This document shows positions 40,590-51,480 of a stretch of 64,000 nucleotides of DNA, piece after piece. Position 1 is the stretch's first letter. Each line of letters begins with the position of its first letter. Source of the stretch: Cymbomonas tetramitiformis (Eukaryota; Chlorophyta; Pyramimonadophyceae; Pyramimonadales; Pyramimonadaceae); the NCBI GenBank assembly GCA_001247695.2, contig LGRX02009880.1:44068-108067 (forward strand), given 5' to 3'. Below the pieces are notes generated by a model. It was given only the letters and a program-made list of their open reading frames with translations. It did no database searches and had not been told where the DNA came from. The translations under genes were made by a program, and so were the position numbers.

Positions 40590-40970
40590 ATGCGGCGGAG
40601 AACGCCATAACAGGCCCGCGACAGGCCGAAACAGGCAAAAAAATCGATTTCTGTTGAAATTTGGGCCCAAAAGATATTTCCCCCCAAAATTTCAAATTGC
40701 GATATCCATCCGGAGTGCTTAGGCGATATGCGAAAACCCTCATTTCCACGATTATGTGCACTCCACACGCGCGGAGTGGCGTAGAACGCCAAAACAGGCC
40801 CGCGACAGGCCGAAACAGGCAAAAACATCGATTTTTGTTGAAATTTGGGCCAAAAAGTATTTCTTCCCAAAATTTCAAATTGCGATACCCATCAAAAGTG
40901 CTTAGGTGATATGTGAAAACTCTCATTTCCACGATTATGTGCACTCCACACGCGCGGAGTGGCTGCTGAA
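40590..40970. repeat. About 180-bp satellite, locus B
   Basis: Two full units and a partial one: CACTCCACACGCGCGGAGTGG at 40759 and 40942 (183 bp apart), with AACAGGCCCGCGACAGGCCG at about 40608 and 40792. Same family as 4985-5590, in the same orientation, but less diverged between neighbours. Confidence 0.9.
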
Positions 40971-40985
40971 ATCTGTATAGGCAGC

Positions 40986-41089
40986 CCTGACTGGGAGTCC
41001 CAGTCAGGCCCCTATGACAGATCCCTAGGACCAACACTGGACTGCTGACTGATCTGTAGGTTCGTACTGTGACACACGCGGTGTCACAG
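40986..41089. repeat. Two palindromes upstream of the gag remnant
   Basis: 40986-41008 is an 11-bp perfect stem (CCTGACTGGGA and complement) around one G. 41067-41089 is a 9-bp stem (CTGTGACAC and complement) around ACGCG. They lie 60 bp apart, 290 bp before the decayed gag frame, and could belong to its LTR/leader. Confidence 0.7.
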
Positions 41090-41372
41090 GTAGGCTAGAC
41101 TCCGAGACCGTCCGAGACCGTTCCGGGTATATCTAGCTTAGTGTTTATTTATCTTATACAGTTTATCCACATGAGTACGGGACTTTCTGATATCTAGTGT
41201 ACTCGGATATTCCGGTAGGTCGTGGCCCCATCCACGTTTTCATTCCACTTGCTATCTTGGCCATGATTGGCTAAGCAGCCGCTTGAAGAGGTGGTGCGCA
41301 CTTGCGCGTTTGGGTGCGACTAGGATTTGGGACATGGTTTTACGGTAGACGTCTTTTTTCCGGCTGCGAGTC

Positions 41373-42880
41373 ATGGGCACCGCGCGTTGCTATTGCTCGG
41401 TTTTGGCAATGTTCATTTACGTTATCTTACCTGCCCTGATCCCGCTGGTTTACGTACTTTGGGCTGGTGCTCCGGACACCTTTGACCACGACGACATTTG
41501 CAAGTGCCCCACGCTTGTTTCGCCTCTCCGCACGTTCCGCCGTTACGCCTACCCTCCATTTCCGCCACAACACCCAAACGTGCAGCCGCGCATCATCTTT
41601 TCTCTGGCTTTCTACAGTATGGCAGCATCTACACGAGCTCGCAAACGCCTATTGGGGGACTCCGACTTGGACGCCTCAATACGGCTTTTAGATGCGGTTC
41701 GGGACACTCCGACCGCTAGCACCCCACCTGTAATACCACCTGTGGTGCCCCCTGTTGCTTGAAGCAACACCGACGCTGCTGTCGCGTTGCGGAAGCACCT
41801 GGTCGACCAACATGCCACGGTTGACGCGGTGTACAAGGGGCGCTTGCATCGGGCTTGGGCCAAGGGTATCCGCGAGGATATCCTTGGTTCCAAGAAACAT
41901 CATTATCGTGGTACTGACGACACCGACCGCCTCTCCGAGTTGGTGGTGCAGCTTCGGACCGAGTTTGAGTCCGCTGGGCTGGACTTGGCCCCCTTTGACC
42001 TCGACGACCCCACCTCTCTGGTTATCGAGAAGGTTAATGGACTCCTCTATGACGTCTTGGCCCTCGTCGTGGAGCGGAACGCTCTGTGGCTGACACCTGG
42101 CTTCGGGGTACGGACTCTTCGGCTGACCGAGATGGACGTCGGGCTCTCATCGACATCATCAAGGGGAGCGTACCGGCAGCCCTACCCCCCTACGCGAGAG
42201 CCAACAGCAGGAGCACGCGGCTCTCTCTTCGCTATCCCGCGGGCGTTGACCCGCAGCCGATCTTGGCTCGTGAGCAACGTCTGGTGCGGGATAACCGCGC
42301 TCCTGACTGGCGGCCCACCGACGAGACCCGCAAGCTCTCACTGTACAACCGCCTCGACCCGATCTTCTACGCGGTGGTGAAGGTGCGTTATCCGCTTGCG
42401 GGTGACCTCGGCGGGGTCACTCTCCGCTCGCTTCAGGCTCTCGTCGTGGCCATCTTCCAGGCATGGGCACAGTCGGACGAGGGGGCGTCGGCACGTGAGA
42501 AGCAGGTGCTGGGGATGGACGGTAAGCCCTCCGCTCTGGTCACGTCGTCGGAGTACACGGTGCTCCTCGAGGAGATTGCGGCCTTGAAGGCCTTGGTGCG
42601 TGGTGGCCGTGCGGGCGGGGGACAGCAGCCGCAGCCGCAGCATCGGGGGAAGCAGCATCCGAGGGGGTTTCGCGTGGGTGCAGGCAACCCCCCCGCGGTC
42701 GGCTTTGACCGCGACAGCATGAAGGCGAAGCCGCTGTGCCACCGCTGCCGCAAGGCCGGTAAAGGTGAGGTGTATCACCCGTACCGCGACTGCCCGCTTG
42801 GCGGTCGCCAACACTCGCCGGCCACGGCTGCGGCTTTCTGCATTCCCATTGCAGACGATGCACCTCAACGGGCAAAAAAA
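41373..42880 (+). pseudogene. Decayed LTR-retrotransposon gag
   Basis: A frame begins near 41373 (the internal Met at about 41622, MAASTRARKRLLGD, is a likely start). It is interrupted by an in-frame TGA at 41760-41762, continues as LRKHLVDQHATVDAVYK and so on, and then shifts frame near 42105 into DIIKGSVPAAL and the rest. The 3' part has a capsid-like helical region (FYAVVKVRYPLAGDLGG) and a variant zinc knuckle, C-x2-C-x9-H-x4-C, at 42737-42793 (CHRC, then HPYRDC). Sequence after about 42880 is unrelated and AT-rich, so protease and RT are missing here. One stop, one frameshift and a truncation mark it as dead. Confidence 0.7.
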
Positions 42881-43141
42881 TCGTTTTTTACTGACAATAA
42901 TAATTTTATTTGTAAATTATGTAGTATTGTGTGCGAGGGTGGACATATTTTTTGAAAAATCATGCAGGGAAAATATCGGAGAAGCCGAACGAGCCCAGTG
43001 GGGGCCGACACAGCGCGCGACCCGACCTTCCCACCCGTCGCCTTCCTGTCTTAGTTCTATCAGACGGGAAACTAACTACAAACCCTCTTCCCCTTCCGCA
43101 GGACAACTCTCCTTTTACCCGTACTTTCCTCTTTCAGCCTT

Positions 43142-44786
43142 CTACGCAGATGAAGATGACCTCCCTCATCAACGCGAACGCCAGGAAAGCGCTCGAGGGC
43201 ACCATCCCAGGGAGGCAGCTGCGTCAGGAGGGGGCGCAGGAAGAAGGACCAGGCATCTTCGAGAATATGCTGCAGGAGCAGCAGGAGCTCCCGGGAAGCG
43301 AGCTCAGACAAGCGCTGGCCACCAGGCAAGGGAGGCCACTGCATTGGGCGCAACGCCCAACAAGGCAGTATTCCCCCTTCGCCCTCACGGTCCCCAGCCT
43401 GGGGGGGCCGGCATCGCCTTTCCAGGGACCAAGCTGGGGGTAGCGGACAGGCCCAGACGACTGGAGAACACTGTACGCCCATGCAGGTTCTATCCGGGCA
43501 GCGGCAGGCTCCCGCATCTGGGCCTGCCGCATGAGGCTCGCGGCAACGTTCTGGGGAACGCGGCAGGGGGCATACACCAGGCATCTGAGCAGGGCATCAG
43601 AGTCCGGAGCCCTCCCGCCGCGCAGGAGGCACCACAGGCAGCGACGCAGGTTCACGCTGGAGCATTAGAGCACAGAGCATTTGAGCGCAGCAGGAGAGTC
43701 ACGATGCAGAGGAACCAAGACAGGATGAAACCTATGCTCGAAGCGGCAAGACAGTTGCAAATAAACGCCCTGAGCGCGGCCGACTCCACGCCGGCAGCAG
43801 GGCTGAAATTGCTGAGCGAAGTATCCGACGAGCGTCTTCTGGAGCACATGCAACGTCTGGCCGCGGATGGCAAGCTCCAAGCAATTACTTACAAGAACGT
43901 GCTGGAAACATTGCCGCAGCCTTACACATTCGGCGCTTACAAGCACTTGCCACCGGTGCTGGAGAAACCGATGAACTCAGCGCTCACGGCTGCCTTGAAG
44001 AAACGGGTGGCGGCCAACGCTGCCATGTCCCTCCTCCAGCAGGCAATCAGTACAAAGCGCAACGCCCCCCCTACAGTCCCTCCGCGACAGAGCAAGGCGC
44101 GGACGGCGTCTTCTGCAGGGGCCACACGCACAGCCAGCGCCCCTCCAGCCGACAGTCGCCAGGTGCAGGTGTCCGGGCAAGGCATGCCCGAGCTGATTGA
44201 GAACATACGGCTGAAGGCCCTCGAACGCGCTAAGAAGAACCGTGTTAAGGACCTCCCCAAAGATGCTGATGTAACGAAGTGGACCAAGGAGATGAAGAAG
44301 TCCTTGGACGGGAAGTGTAAAGGGATCGCGTGGGCGGACAACGTGTACGGAGCAATGTTCGAAATGGAGCACGCGGGCGGTGTCCTCTCCGGCTCAATTG
44401 GCCGATCAGTGCATGCCCTCACCAACGACGAATGGTCAAGCGACCATGATTACTACTTCATGGTGGCGGGGCACGATGATGGCAGCCACCTCCCCGTAAA
44501 AGTAGCCGCGGTGTACATGGAGTTCGCTCCCTTCCATGCCGAGTTTGACTCTCGCCCCGAGAACAAGAATCAGCTTGCCAAGATGCACGTGCGCACCGTG
44601 CCGAATGTGCACGTTTCCGAGGAGGGGCTCGTGTACATCACCTCTACCGGAGAAGCGTTGCCTATGGACAAGCTGCCGGAGCTGCTAAAGAAGCGTTCCA
44701 CGGTCCCGGATGCCTTGCGCCTCGACCTGGCGGCCGAGGCTGCTTCGAGCGGCCAACGACGACAGCCGCGGACTGCAACCAGGTGC
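43142..44786 (+). CDS. Transposon protein exon, unknown domain
   Basis: Two overlapping frames share this stretch. The 5' part reads best in one (MKMTSLINANARKALEG, EGPGIFENMLQEQQELPG) and the 3' part in another, from about 43680 (MQRNQDRMKPMLEAARQL at 43704, then LLSEVSDERLLEHMQRL). A frameshift may therefore lie between 43340 and 43680, or the gene may start at 43704. A Lys/Arg-rich helix (LKALERAKKNRVKDL) is followed by a compact domain with NDEWSSDHDYYFMVAGHDDG and GLVYITSTGEALP. It ends at a donor in CAACCAGGTGC|GTGACT (phase 0). The next exon starts at 45460. No known family recognised; linked to the transposase by position and compatible splice phase. Confidence 0.5.
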
Positions 44787-45459
44787 GTGACTCACTCTCT
44801 TTATTAGTGTGTTGGCAATTCCTCGAATCAAGTCGGCCTACAGGTGTTTTAGGGTGAGAGTGGGGGGGGGGCGGGGGGCTGATACAAGATGTGCCCCACG
44901 CTTTCCTTCGCAGGCGTGCAGCCGACGATGTGCGAATTTGAACCTTCACCCGAAACGAAGACATGTGCCGCGGAAGTCCGAAGAGATGCGGCGCGGCAGA
45001 TCTGCGCACCTCTTAAAGCAAGCTGAGACGGCATGTTGTATACAGTGTGTAGGCAGTAGTACTGTAGTTAGTACCTGGTGGAATGCGCGCCGATGGCACA
45101 GCCAACAAACTTATACCTGTTTATTTGTGCATGTGATGAACAATGCCGAAAGCTGCTTCGGGTCAATCACCGTAACACCGGGTATATTGTAATTGCGATA
45201 TGGTATGGGACTCCGTCTTAAGCCGTGAACACTGGTGCTGAGAGCGGTGCTGGCACCTCGTGCACCTGCGTCACGGCACCTGTTGCATGTTGCATGTGTA
45301 TAATACCACCATACGGCGCGCACGCACCCTGCCAGCATGTGTGCAATGCATGAATCAACTGAGTGGCCAGCGCACGCACGGCACATGGACTTGCGGTGCA
45401 TGTTGATGCCTTTATTTTCGTATTCAACACCCTCCTTCCTCCATTGCTCTATTTTTCAG
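44787..45459 (+). other. Probable intron
   Basis: Between the donor at 44787 and the acceptor ATTTTTCAG ending at 45459. Contains a G homopolymer-rich tract at about 44862-44877. No open frame with protein character; both ends are phase 0. Confidence 0.5.
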
Positions 45460-47071
45460 GGACTCTCCTTCCCCGACGACGCTGTGATTCAGGATCGCTT
45501 GAAGGCCATGGGTGCAAGCGAACGCCCGACGGTTTCAACGTTTGGTGCGGATAATGGCTGGATTCCGCGATCTGCCCGTGGTAAGGACCAAGCTATGGCG
45601 AAGCGCGACCTGGTCAATCAGCTCGCAGGTCGTCTGCCGGACCTCGGGTACACAATTGACGACAGAGGGCGCATCAAGCCCCGGCGGGAGGCAATGCCAC
45701 CCGAGGATGGCGGACGCCCTGGTACTGCTGAAGCCCCCCGACAAGCAGCCACCCAACCTGCTGCTGGTGAAGCGAGCGCCCCCACCACCACTTGGGACAG
45801 CAGTCACGTGTCCGACCAACGCCTACTAGACTTGGCGCGCCAAGCATACAGCACGTCGGACATCGTGAAAGAGCGGCAGAGCATCCGTTCCGTCTTCACC
45901 TTAGAAGACTTGCAGATGCCAACGAAGACGGCGACGAAATGGCACAAAGAGGCAGAACGGAGGTCAGACGTGCTTCTCGCACGCACGCGCCGCCTTGGAG
46001 TGGCGCTCGATGCCAGGAACAGGGTGTGCGGTGTGCCGGCACCCTACGGGGAGACTGGATCGTCTGACGTCCTCCTGAGTTCGGATGAAGGGCAGGAGGT
46101 GGTGATGGAGGAACCGGACACCAGAAGCCGTACTGATCGGTGGCGTAGCGGCAACTTGGTAGGTGGCGCTGGGACAAACGGTAACCAGGTTAACCATGAC
46201 ATGAGGGACCTGTTGGCGGCGGATCTCAATTGCCCACTGCAGCAGCTGCCGGAGTGCACGCTGATGTCCGGCCTGATGGCATTTGGGGAAATGTTCTGCG
46301 GATCGGTGCCCTCCCCGGCTGAGAAGGAATACTGGGAGGAGGCGAAGGAGAACCAGGACATCGTTGTGGAAGATGTCGTAGAAGCTCTGGAAAAGACCCA
46401 CCTTGTGGCGGACGAAGAAATGAATACGCCTACAGAGGATATGCTTGATCTGCCAGACTTCTTGTTTGAGGTATGCAACCCGCCCTGCCCATACTGGCAC
46501 CAAAATGTTTCCACTGTAACCCACTAACGATGCGTGAGCGTGCGTGGAGTAGTAATATGGCGGGGAGCGTTGGTGGTGTGACTGCCATTGTAAGCAGGAG
46601 TTGGCAGTGCTGGTGGATATGAATACCGAAGTCACTATCGCGACGGAGTCCGTGCAGGACATTGTGCTGGCCCTGCAGGCTGAGCCCGACCCCGCGATCA
46701 CGTTGTGTGTCACGGACGTGCCAAACCTAGCAGCAGGAAAGCAGTCGCAACCGCTGGTCACGCACGGGAAGGCGAGTCCGAACGGAGTGACCGTGCAGGA
46801 GGCCGTATGGTACTTCATGGATATGAAAAGGCGACAGAGGTGGACTGATGACCATTTCGACACCTTCCTGAAAGTCTTGAAGATGCTCCTGGGCGGCAAT
46901 ACTTGCAACCTGCCGGGATCGCTATGGCACATGAGACGGACGCTCGGTGCGGAGAGCGTATGGGACTATGCGATACACGTGTGTCCCAAGTTCCACCGCA
47001 ATTTCGCATGGCAAAACGGGGAGGGAAAGCCGGGGAAGAGGGTGCAAGCGGTATGCGGCGTGCCCACGTAG
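45460..47071 (+). CDS. CACTA-like transposase, exons 2 and 3
   Basis: Exon 2 (45460-46470) encodes GLSFPDDAVIQDRLKAMGAS, an Ala/Pro-rich linker, and a helical region ending DMLDLPDFLFE. Donor GAG|GTATGC at 46471 and acceptor GTAAGCAG at 46597 are both phase 0 and define a 127-bp intron. Exon 3 encodes ELAVLVDMNTEV, then THGKASPNGVTVQEAVWYF, LKMLLGG, NLPGSLWHMRR and VWDYAIHVCPKFH. It ends at a TAG (47069-47071) in what should be a Cys-containing zinc site (CGVPT then stop), after which the same frame continues protein-like. A second, truncated copy of exon 3 lies at 40.3 kb. In CACTA tnp2 proteins this is the N-terminal region before the DDE core. Confidence 0.7.
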
Positions 47072-48691
47072 CGTGATGCGGATGGCGAGCCCACAGAGTG
47101 GTGCACGGAGGAGAGGTACGACGTTGTTAAAACGGCGCGCGGGGAGGAGTATCGTCCCAAGGAGTACTACTTCTATTTCACCGTGAAGCGGCTGGTGCGG
47201 CGCTGGATGATGGACTACGACTTTGCTAAGCAGCGTGCGAGTCCCACGGCCAGAGCTCCCGAAAACGCTTGTGTCATGAGCAGTCCGCACGGGCTACGAG
47301 TAAACGAGCACCCTAGCGTCGGTGGCAGACTACTGCGTGAGACGCCGAGTGGGAACCAGGAGAAACCAGGGGTATTACGAACTGGTATGGGCATCGAATA
47401 TGGAGAGGACGACGGGCAAGCAAAGAAGCATGACAAACAGCGCGACCCGTGCCGATGTTCTTACTCCTTGTAACGGACGAGTGCCGCGGCTGATTGTATA
47501 CGAACGTTGCCGATGGGCGATGCCTGATGGGTGAAAGGACCGCAACTGACTAGCGCGTTGCCATCGCAGGAATTGGTCCACGCGGTTCGGCGCGATGCGA
47601 AGTGCGGACCTCCCTCCCAAGGTAGGTAGTGCGTCACGACGTGTGACAAAGCCCAACCCGCAGTCAACATCTACACGAGTGTGCGCGCACGGAGGTGTGA
47701 CGCTCCAGCGCGGCTTGAAGAGATCATAGGCTATTGCGCTTGACTGCGTGTGCAATGGAGGGTATCCGCAGGAACGTGTGAAGATGAAGCACTGCGGTGT
47801 GATCTCGATTGCCCCTGGCCCACGTCAACACTGGAAGGACGTCGACGTGTTGCTAGAACCCATGATGGAAGAGCTGAAACAACTGAGTAAGGGCCATGCC
47901 GATGCTGACCAAACCCCTTTCAGGGTGTATGACGGGTACTTCCAGGTGTGGCATGAACAGTTCAGCGTGTTCCTGATGTTATGCTACTGCGATACGATTG
48001 CGCGTAACGACTTGGGGAAGTTCGCTCCCGTGGCGGCAAGGCGCAACGACTTCAAAAGCATCTGGGAGGCCACTAAGGGCCCTAACGGTAATGGTATGTA
48101 CTGCTTGGGCTATGCGAACCCCATCTCGCAGACATACTTGGACGAAGGGGAGGTGTTGTATGCCAATGATCCGAGTGTGTGGTTAACGAACGAAGGAGGA
48201 CCACAAGGAACTGGTGAGGCTGACCGCGGAGGATGGTGTGGATCCGATGCGAACCGGCCGATATGCAGCCGGGCCGTTAGAGCAGCTGGAATACTTTGAC
48301 CCCATCTACGGGTACGTGCTGCCGTTCATGCACATGATGTGTTACGGCGTCATCAAGAAGTTCCTGAAAATGCTGCGAAACAAGGTGAACAATTGCCCAA
48401 ACACGTGCTATTTCTCACCCATGCAACTGAAGCAGTTGCAGGCCAACGGAAAGGGACTGACCGCGCCGCATGACATGCACCGGGAGTACCAGGACTTCGT
48501 GCAATACGCGGGTGAGCACCCGGATCTAACGACGGATACCGACACCCATCACCTTGCATGTGCCTTGTTTAGTAGGAACGGGCGTGGCAGATGCGCCAAC
48601 CTTATACGCCCGGTCCGCGTGCAACCATGTTTGTGTGCACCGGCAGGGAATGGCCACACCTACTAACCGTAGGGATGAATGCTACTACAAC
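47072..48691 (+). pseudogene. CACTA transposase core, broken (Transposase_21-like)
   Basis: After the TAG the frame continues with EYRPKEYYFYFTVKRLVRRW and MDYDFAKQR, which fits the tnp2 pattern of a PrK-yfPl-prLkrLf segment. It decays after about 47270. From 47763 another frame gives VISIAPGPRQHWKDVDVLL and LEPMMEELKQLS, FRVYDGYFQ, and LCYCDTIARNDLGKF, matching the tnp2 signature with the first catalytic Asp region (PGP, D-D, D-A). This frame stops at 48299, and the next (from 48214) gives YFDPIYGYVLPFMHMMCYGV and KKFLKMLRNKV. A third continues to a donor AACCAG|GTATAT at 48692. At least one stop and two frame changes mean no intact transposase. The 47480-47740 stretch has no coding character. 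Confidence 0.65.
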
Positions 48692-48791
48692 CAGGTATAT
48701 ATGTATGCACTGTTGTTAGTTTGTTGGTGTCATTTCATACGCGGGGAGGATGAGCCGGTTCTTAACATCTGTAAAAAGCTCGCTGTTGCAG

Positions 48792-49942
48792 GGAACTACA
48801 CCATGGAGGACATGCTGAACTTTATCTTGATTTTCAGTCCGATGGTGTTCATGGATGTTCTGAAGAACTTGAATCCGGAGTTGGACAAGGCTTGGTGGAC
48901 TTTGCGGCGGGCGGTGCTCTACTTTATGAGAGGGCCTGCAATAGGATTGTGTGGGGACCTCCAGTCCCGTGCGGAGCCCCGGAAGGAGGCCGGGAAAGAG
49001 CTGTGGGCCTTTGCGGTGATTGTGGAACAGCAATGCCCCATGAACATGTTGACGTTGAATCTGCGCATGGCGGTCGTTCACTTGTGCAAGCAAGAGGAGG
49101 AAACCGGCGTGGTGAGCAGCACCAACGAGCTCTGGGTCGAGCGTCTCCTGGGCGACAGCAAGGGGGTGGTGCCAGCCCCGGTTGGAGGTAAGGCGATCGA
49201 CACGTGCATAGCGAACGCGTATCTCACGAAAGAGGCGGTGGACGACATGGCGTGGAGCTACGAAGGGATCCGCTTCCTTCCGGACATGCTCACGGAGATG
49301 GCCATGGCCAAGGGCGGCCAATACCATGATTCTGGGACCACCCGGGCTGACGATTCATCCAAGGTGTGCCATCTCCTTGACACCGGCCACTATCTCGTCC
49401 GCGACGGTGTACCAACCGCTGCGTTGGCAAACGAGGAGGGGGGTCGTCTGCACCGGGAACTGGTGGGGTGCGTCCGATCCCTTTATGGCGATCACGCAAG
49501 CCCTTCCCTGGATGCCATGGACGTCCTTCGATTCTCGCGCATGCGAAGAGGCGATGAGGACTTCACATCCCGGGTTTACACCCGGGCAAAAACGCGTATC
49601 TCCTTCAACGTGGCTTTGAGTACATGCGCGGCCGACGCTTTTGAGTACGGCACCGTGGAGGCTTACTACTTGATCTTCCTGAAGCGTTCCGCCGAGAACT
49701 CCGCCGCCAACGACACCGTGTGCCGCCTGGCTATGGTGACCGCCTACCCCACTGTTGAGGACCTTACCATGAACAGCCGGGGCGTGTATGTGTGCAACGA
49801 GGCAGAAAAACGTACCCTTCTCCTACCGGTAAGCCGTCTCGAAACCAAGGTCATTATCCATCGCCCACCTGGAAACCGCGTACCTCTACACGCGACTTAC
49901 CTATGGCCGGGGATGAAAGCGGTACGTTGCAAGAAGCAATAG
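48792..49942 (+). CDS. CACTA-like transposase C-terminal part (DUF4218-like)
   Basis: Starts after the acceptor GTTGCAG near 48791 and stays open to 49942. The middle resembles DUF4218, the domain that follows the tnp2 core: VLYFMRGPAIGLCGDLQ, ELWAFAVIVEQQCPMNMLTL, RMAVVHLCKQEEETGVV, ELWVERLLGDSKGVV and ANAYLTKEAVDDM correspond to the conserved helix, the mid-block H-L, and the ER-x-LG-LK-V/EGYL blocks. The C-terminal part (AFEYGTVEAYYLIFLKRS) resembles the small domain that follows in many such proteins. The role would be DNA or end binding by the transposase. It is the best preserved portion of the element. Confidence 0.7.
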
Positions 49943-50039
49943 CGCAAGCTACTTCATCAGCTCCGCGCAGCAATCGAAGGAGGACACCGAACGCTTGCGC
50001 AGCTTCATCAGCTCCGTCCAGTTGCTCTGTGTAGATAGC

Positions 50040-50640
50040 GAATGCCTGCTTGCCACATGGAACGTATCTGTTCCAGTGGTACTTTTAGTAGCATCGGCAG
50101 TCCCTCTTAGCATGCCACGTGGAACAATCTGGAATTTCTGTTAATAGCTAGTGGTGCTAGTGTTAATATACATGCCACGTGGAACAATCTGGAATTTCTG
50201 TTAATATCTAGTGGTGCTAGTGTTAATAGTCATGCCACGTGGACGATCCGGTCAAATCTGTTAATTTATGACCGTTTACAGTCTGCCAAGTGTTAGTATC
50301 CGGCAAAACTGTTAATCCGAGTGCCACGTGTATGATTCCTATTAAAAGTGTTAATTTTCTGTTAATATTCCTTACATGTGTAACGATCTCGCGAGGGGGG
50401 CCTATTTCAACTCCCTCCGGCACCCCTCCGATTAAGTGTTAACATTCTGTTAAAATTGTGTTAATTTAACATTCTGTTAACATTCTGTTAACATGAATTA
50501 TATAATTCCTTAACTTTTTCCCAAGCCAATCATTATTTACCACCGGGATTTATACCACCAATATTAACAGTTCCTACCCGTTAACACTTTTTAACACATA
50601 ATTAACACTTTTTAACACTTTATTAACAGAAATCCTCAGT
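50040..50640. repeat. G-box and TTAACA repeat region
   Basis: Three 60-bp units starting CATGCCACGTGG at 50111, 50171 and 50231 carry the CCACGTGG palindrome and CTGTTAAT. From 50270 to 50635 TTAACA/TGTTAA words occur about 20 times in both orientations. Dense short repeats in both orientations next to the transposase 3' end resemble the subterminal transposase-binding repeats of CACTA elements. G boxes can also bind bZIP or bHLH factors. Confidence 0.7.
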
Positions 50641-51480
50641 GGTGTGAGATCTTTGAAGACCACCCGCCACCCCCTGTACCAGGATGGGTGGCCACCATGG
50701 AGTCATGGATGGATGGCGTGGAGACGCTTCAGGTGGCGGAGCGAGCCCTGGTAAGCCTGCTCCAGGCTGGCAGCGCGCCCTGGCATGCAGCATGCCCAGC
50801 TGAGCATGCAACCAGCTCAGCTTTGCATGCAACCTGCCCAGCTGAGCATGCAACACGCTTGCCTGAGCATGCAACCAGCTCGCCTGAGCATGCAGCATGC
50901 CTTGCTGAGCATGCAACCAGCTCAGCTTCGCATGCAACCAGCTCAGCTTCGCATGCAACCAGCTCAGCTTCGCATGCAACCTGCCCAGCTGAGCATGCAA
51001 CACGCTTGCCTGAGCATGCAACCAGCTCGCCTGAGCATGCAGCATGCCTTGCTGAGCATGCAACCAGCTCAGCTTTGCATGCAACCTGCCCAGCTGAGCA
51101 TGCAACACGCTTGCCTGAGCATGCAACCAGCTCGCCTGAGCATGCAGCACGCCTTGCCTGAGCATGCAACCAGCTCAGCTTCGCATGCAACCAGCTCAGC
51201 TTCGCATGCAACCAGCTCAGCTTCGCATGCAGCTAGCTCAGCTTCGCATGCAACCAGCTCAGCTTCGCATGCAACCTGCCCCGCTGAGCATGCAACACGC
51301 TTGTCTGAGCACGCAATCAGCTCGCCTGAGCATGCAGCATGCCTTGCTGAGCATGCAACCAGCTCAGCTTCGCATGCAACCAGCTAAGCTTCGCATGCAG
51401 CCAGCTCAGCTTCGCATGCAACCTGCCCAGCTGAGCATGCAACACGCTTGCCTGAGCATGCAACATGCAACATGCAGCCT
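50637..51480 (+). repeat. 21-bp minisatellite with GCATGCAACC core (left array)
   Basis: A short protein-like lead-in (50637-50760: QWCEIFEDHP, then MESWMDGVETLQVAERAL) runs into about 33 units of 21 bp, each with GCATGCAACC or GCATGCAGC followed by AGCTCAGCTTC-like variants. As 21 is a multiple of three, frames stay open across it. In the frame of the downstream polyprotein the only stop is TAA at 51385-51387, from one C-to-A change in a unit (AGCTCAGCT to AGCTAAGCT). Confidence 0.92.

Larger units (their letters stand above)
42985..50640 (+). mobile_element. Degraded CACTA/EnSpm-like DNA transposon
   Basis: A spliced transposase with Transposase_21 and DUF4218-like parts (43.1-49.94 kb) is followed by repeat-rich DNA (50.04-50.63 kb) of the kind that lies just inside the ends of CACTA elements. 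Terminal CACTA repeats and a 3-bp target duplication were not identified, so the boundaries are approximate. Confidence 0.6.

Noticed and set aside
42765..43140. 5' extension of the transposon exon frame back to 42765
   Set aside because: The frame overlaps the end of the gag remnant in a different phase and then an AT-rich stretch. Composition is not protein-like until about 43140.
50040..50640. Replication origin or centromere-like AT-rich array
   Set aside because: The repeats are short, G-box-bearing and adjacent to a transposase gene. Subterminal transposon repeats explain them better.
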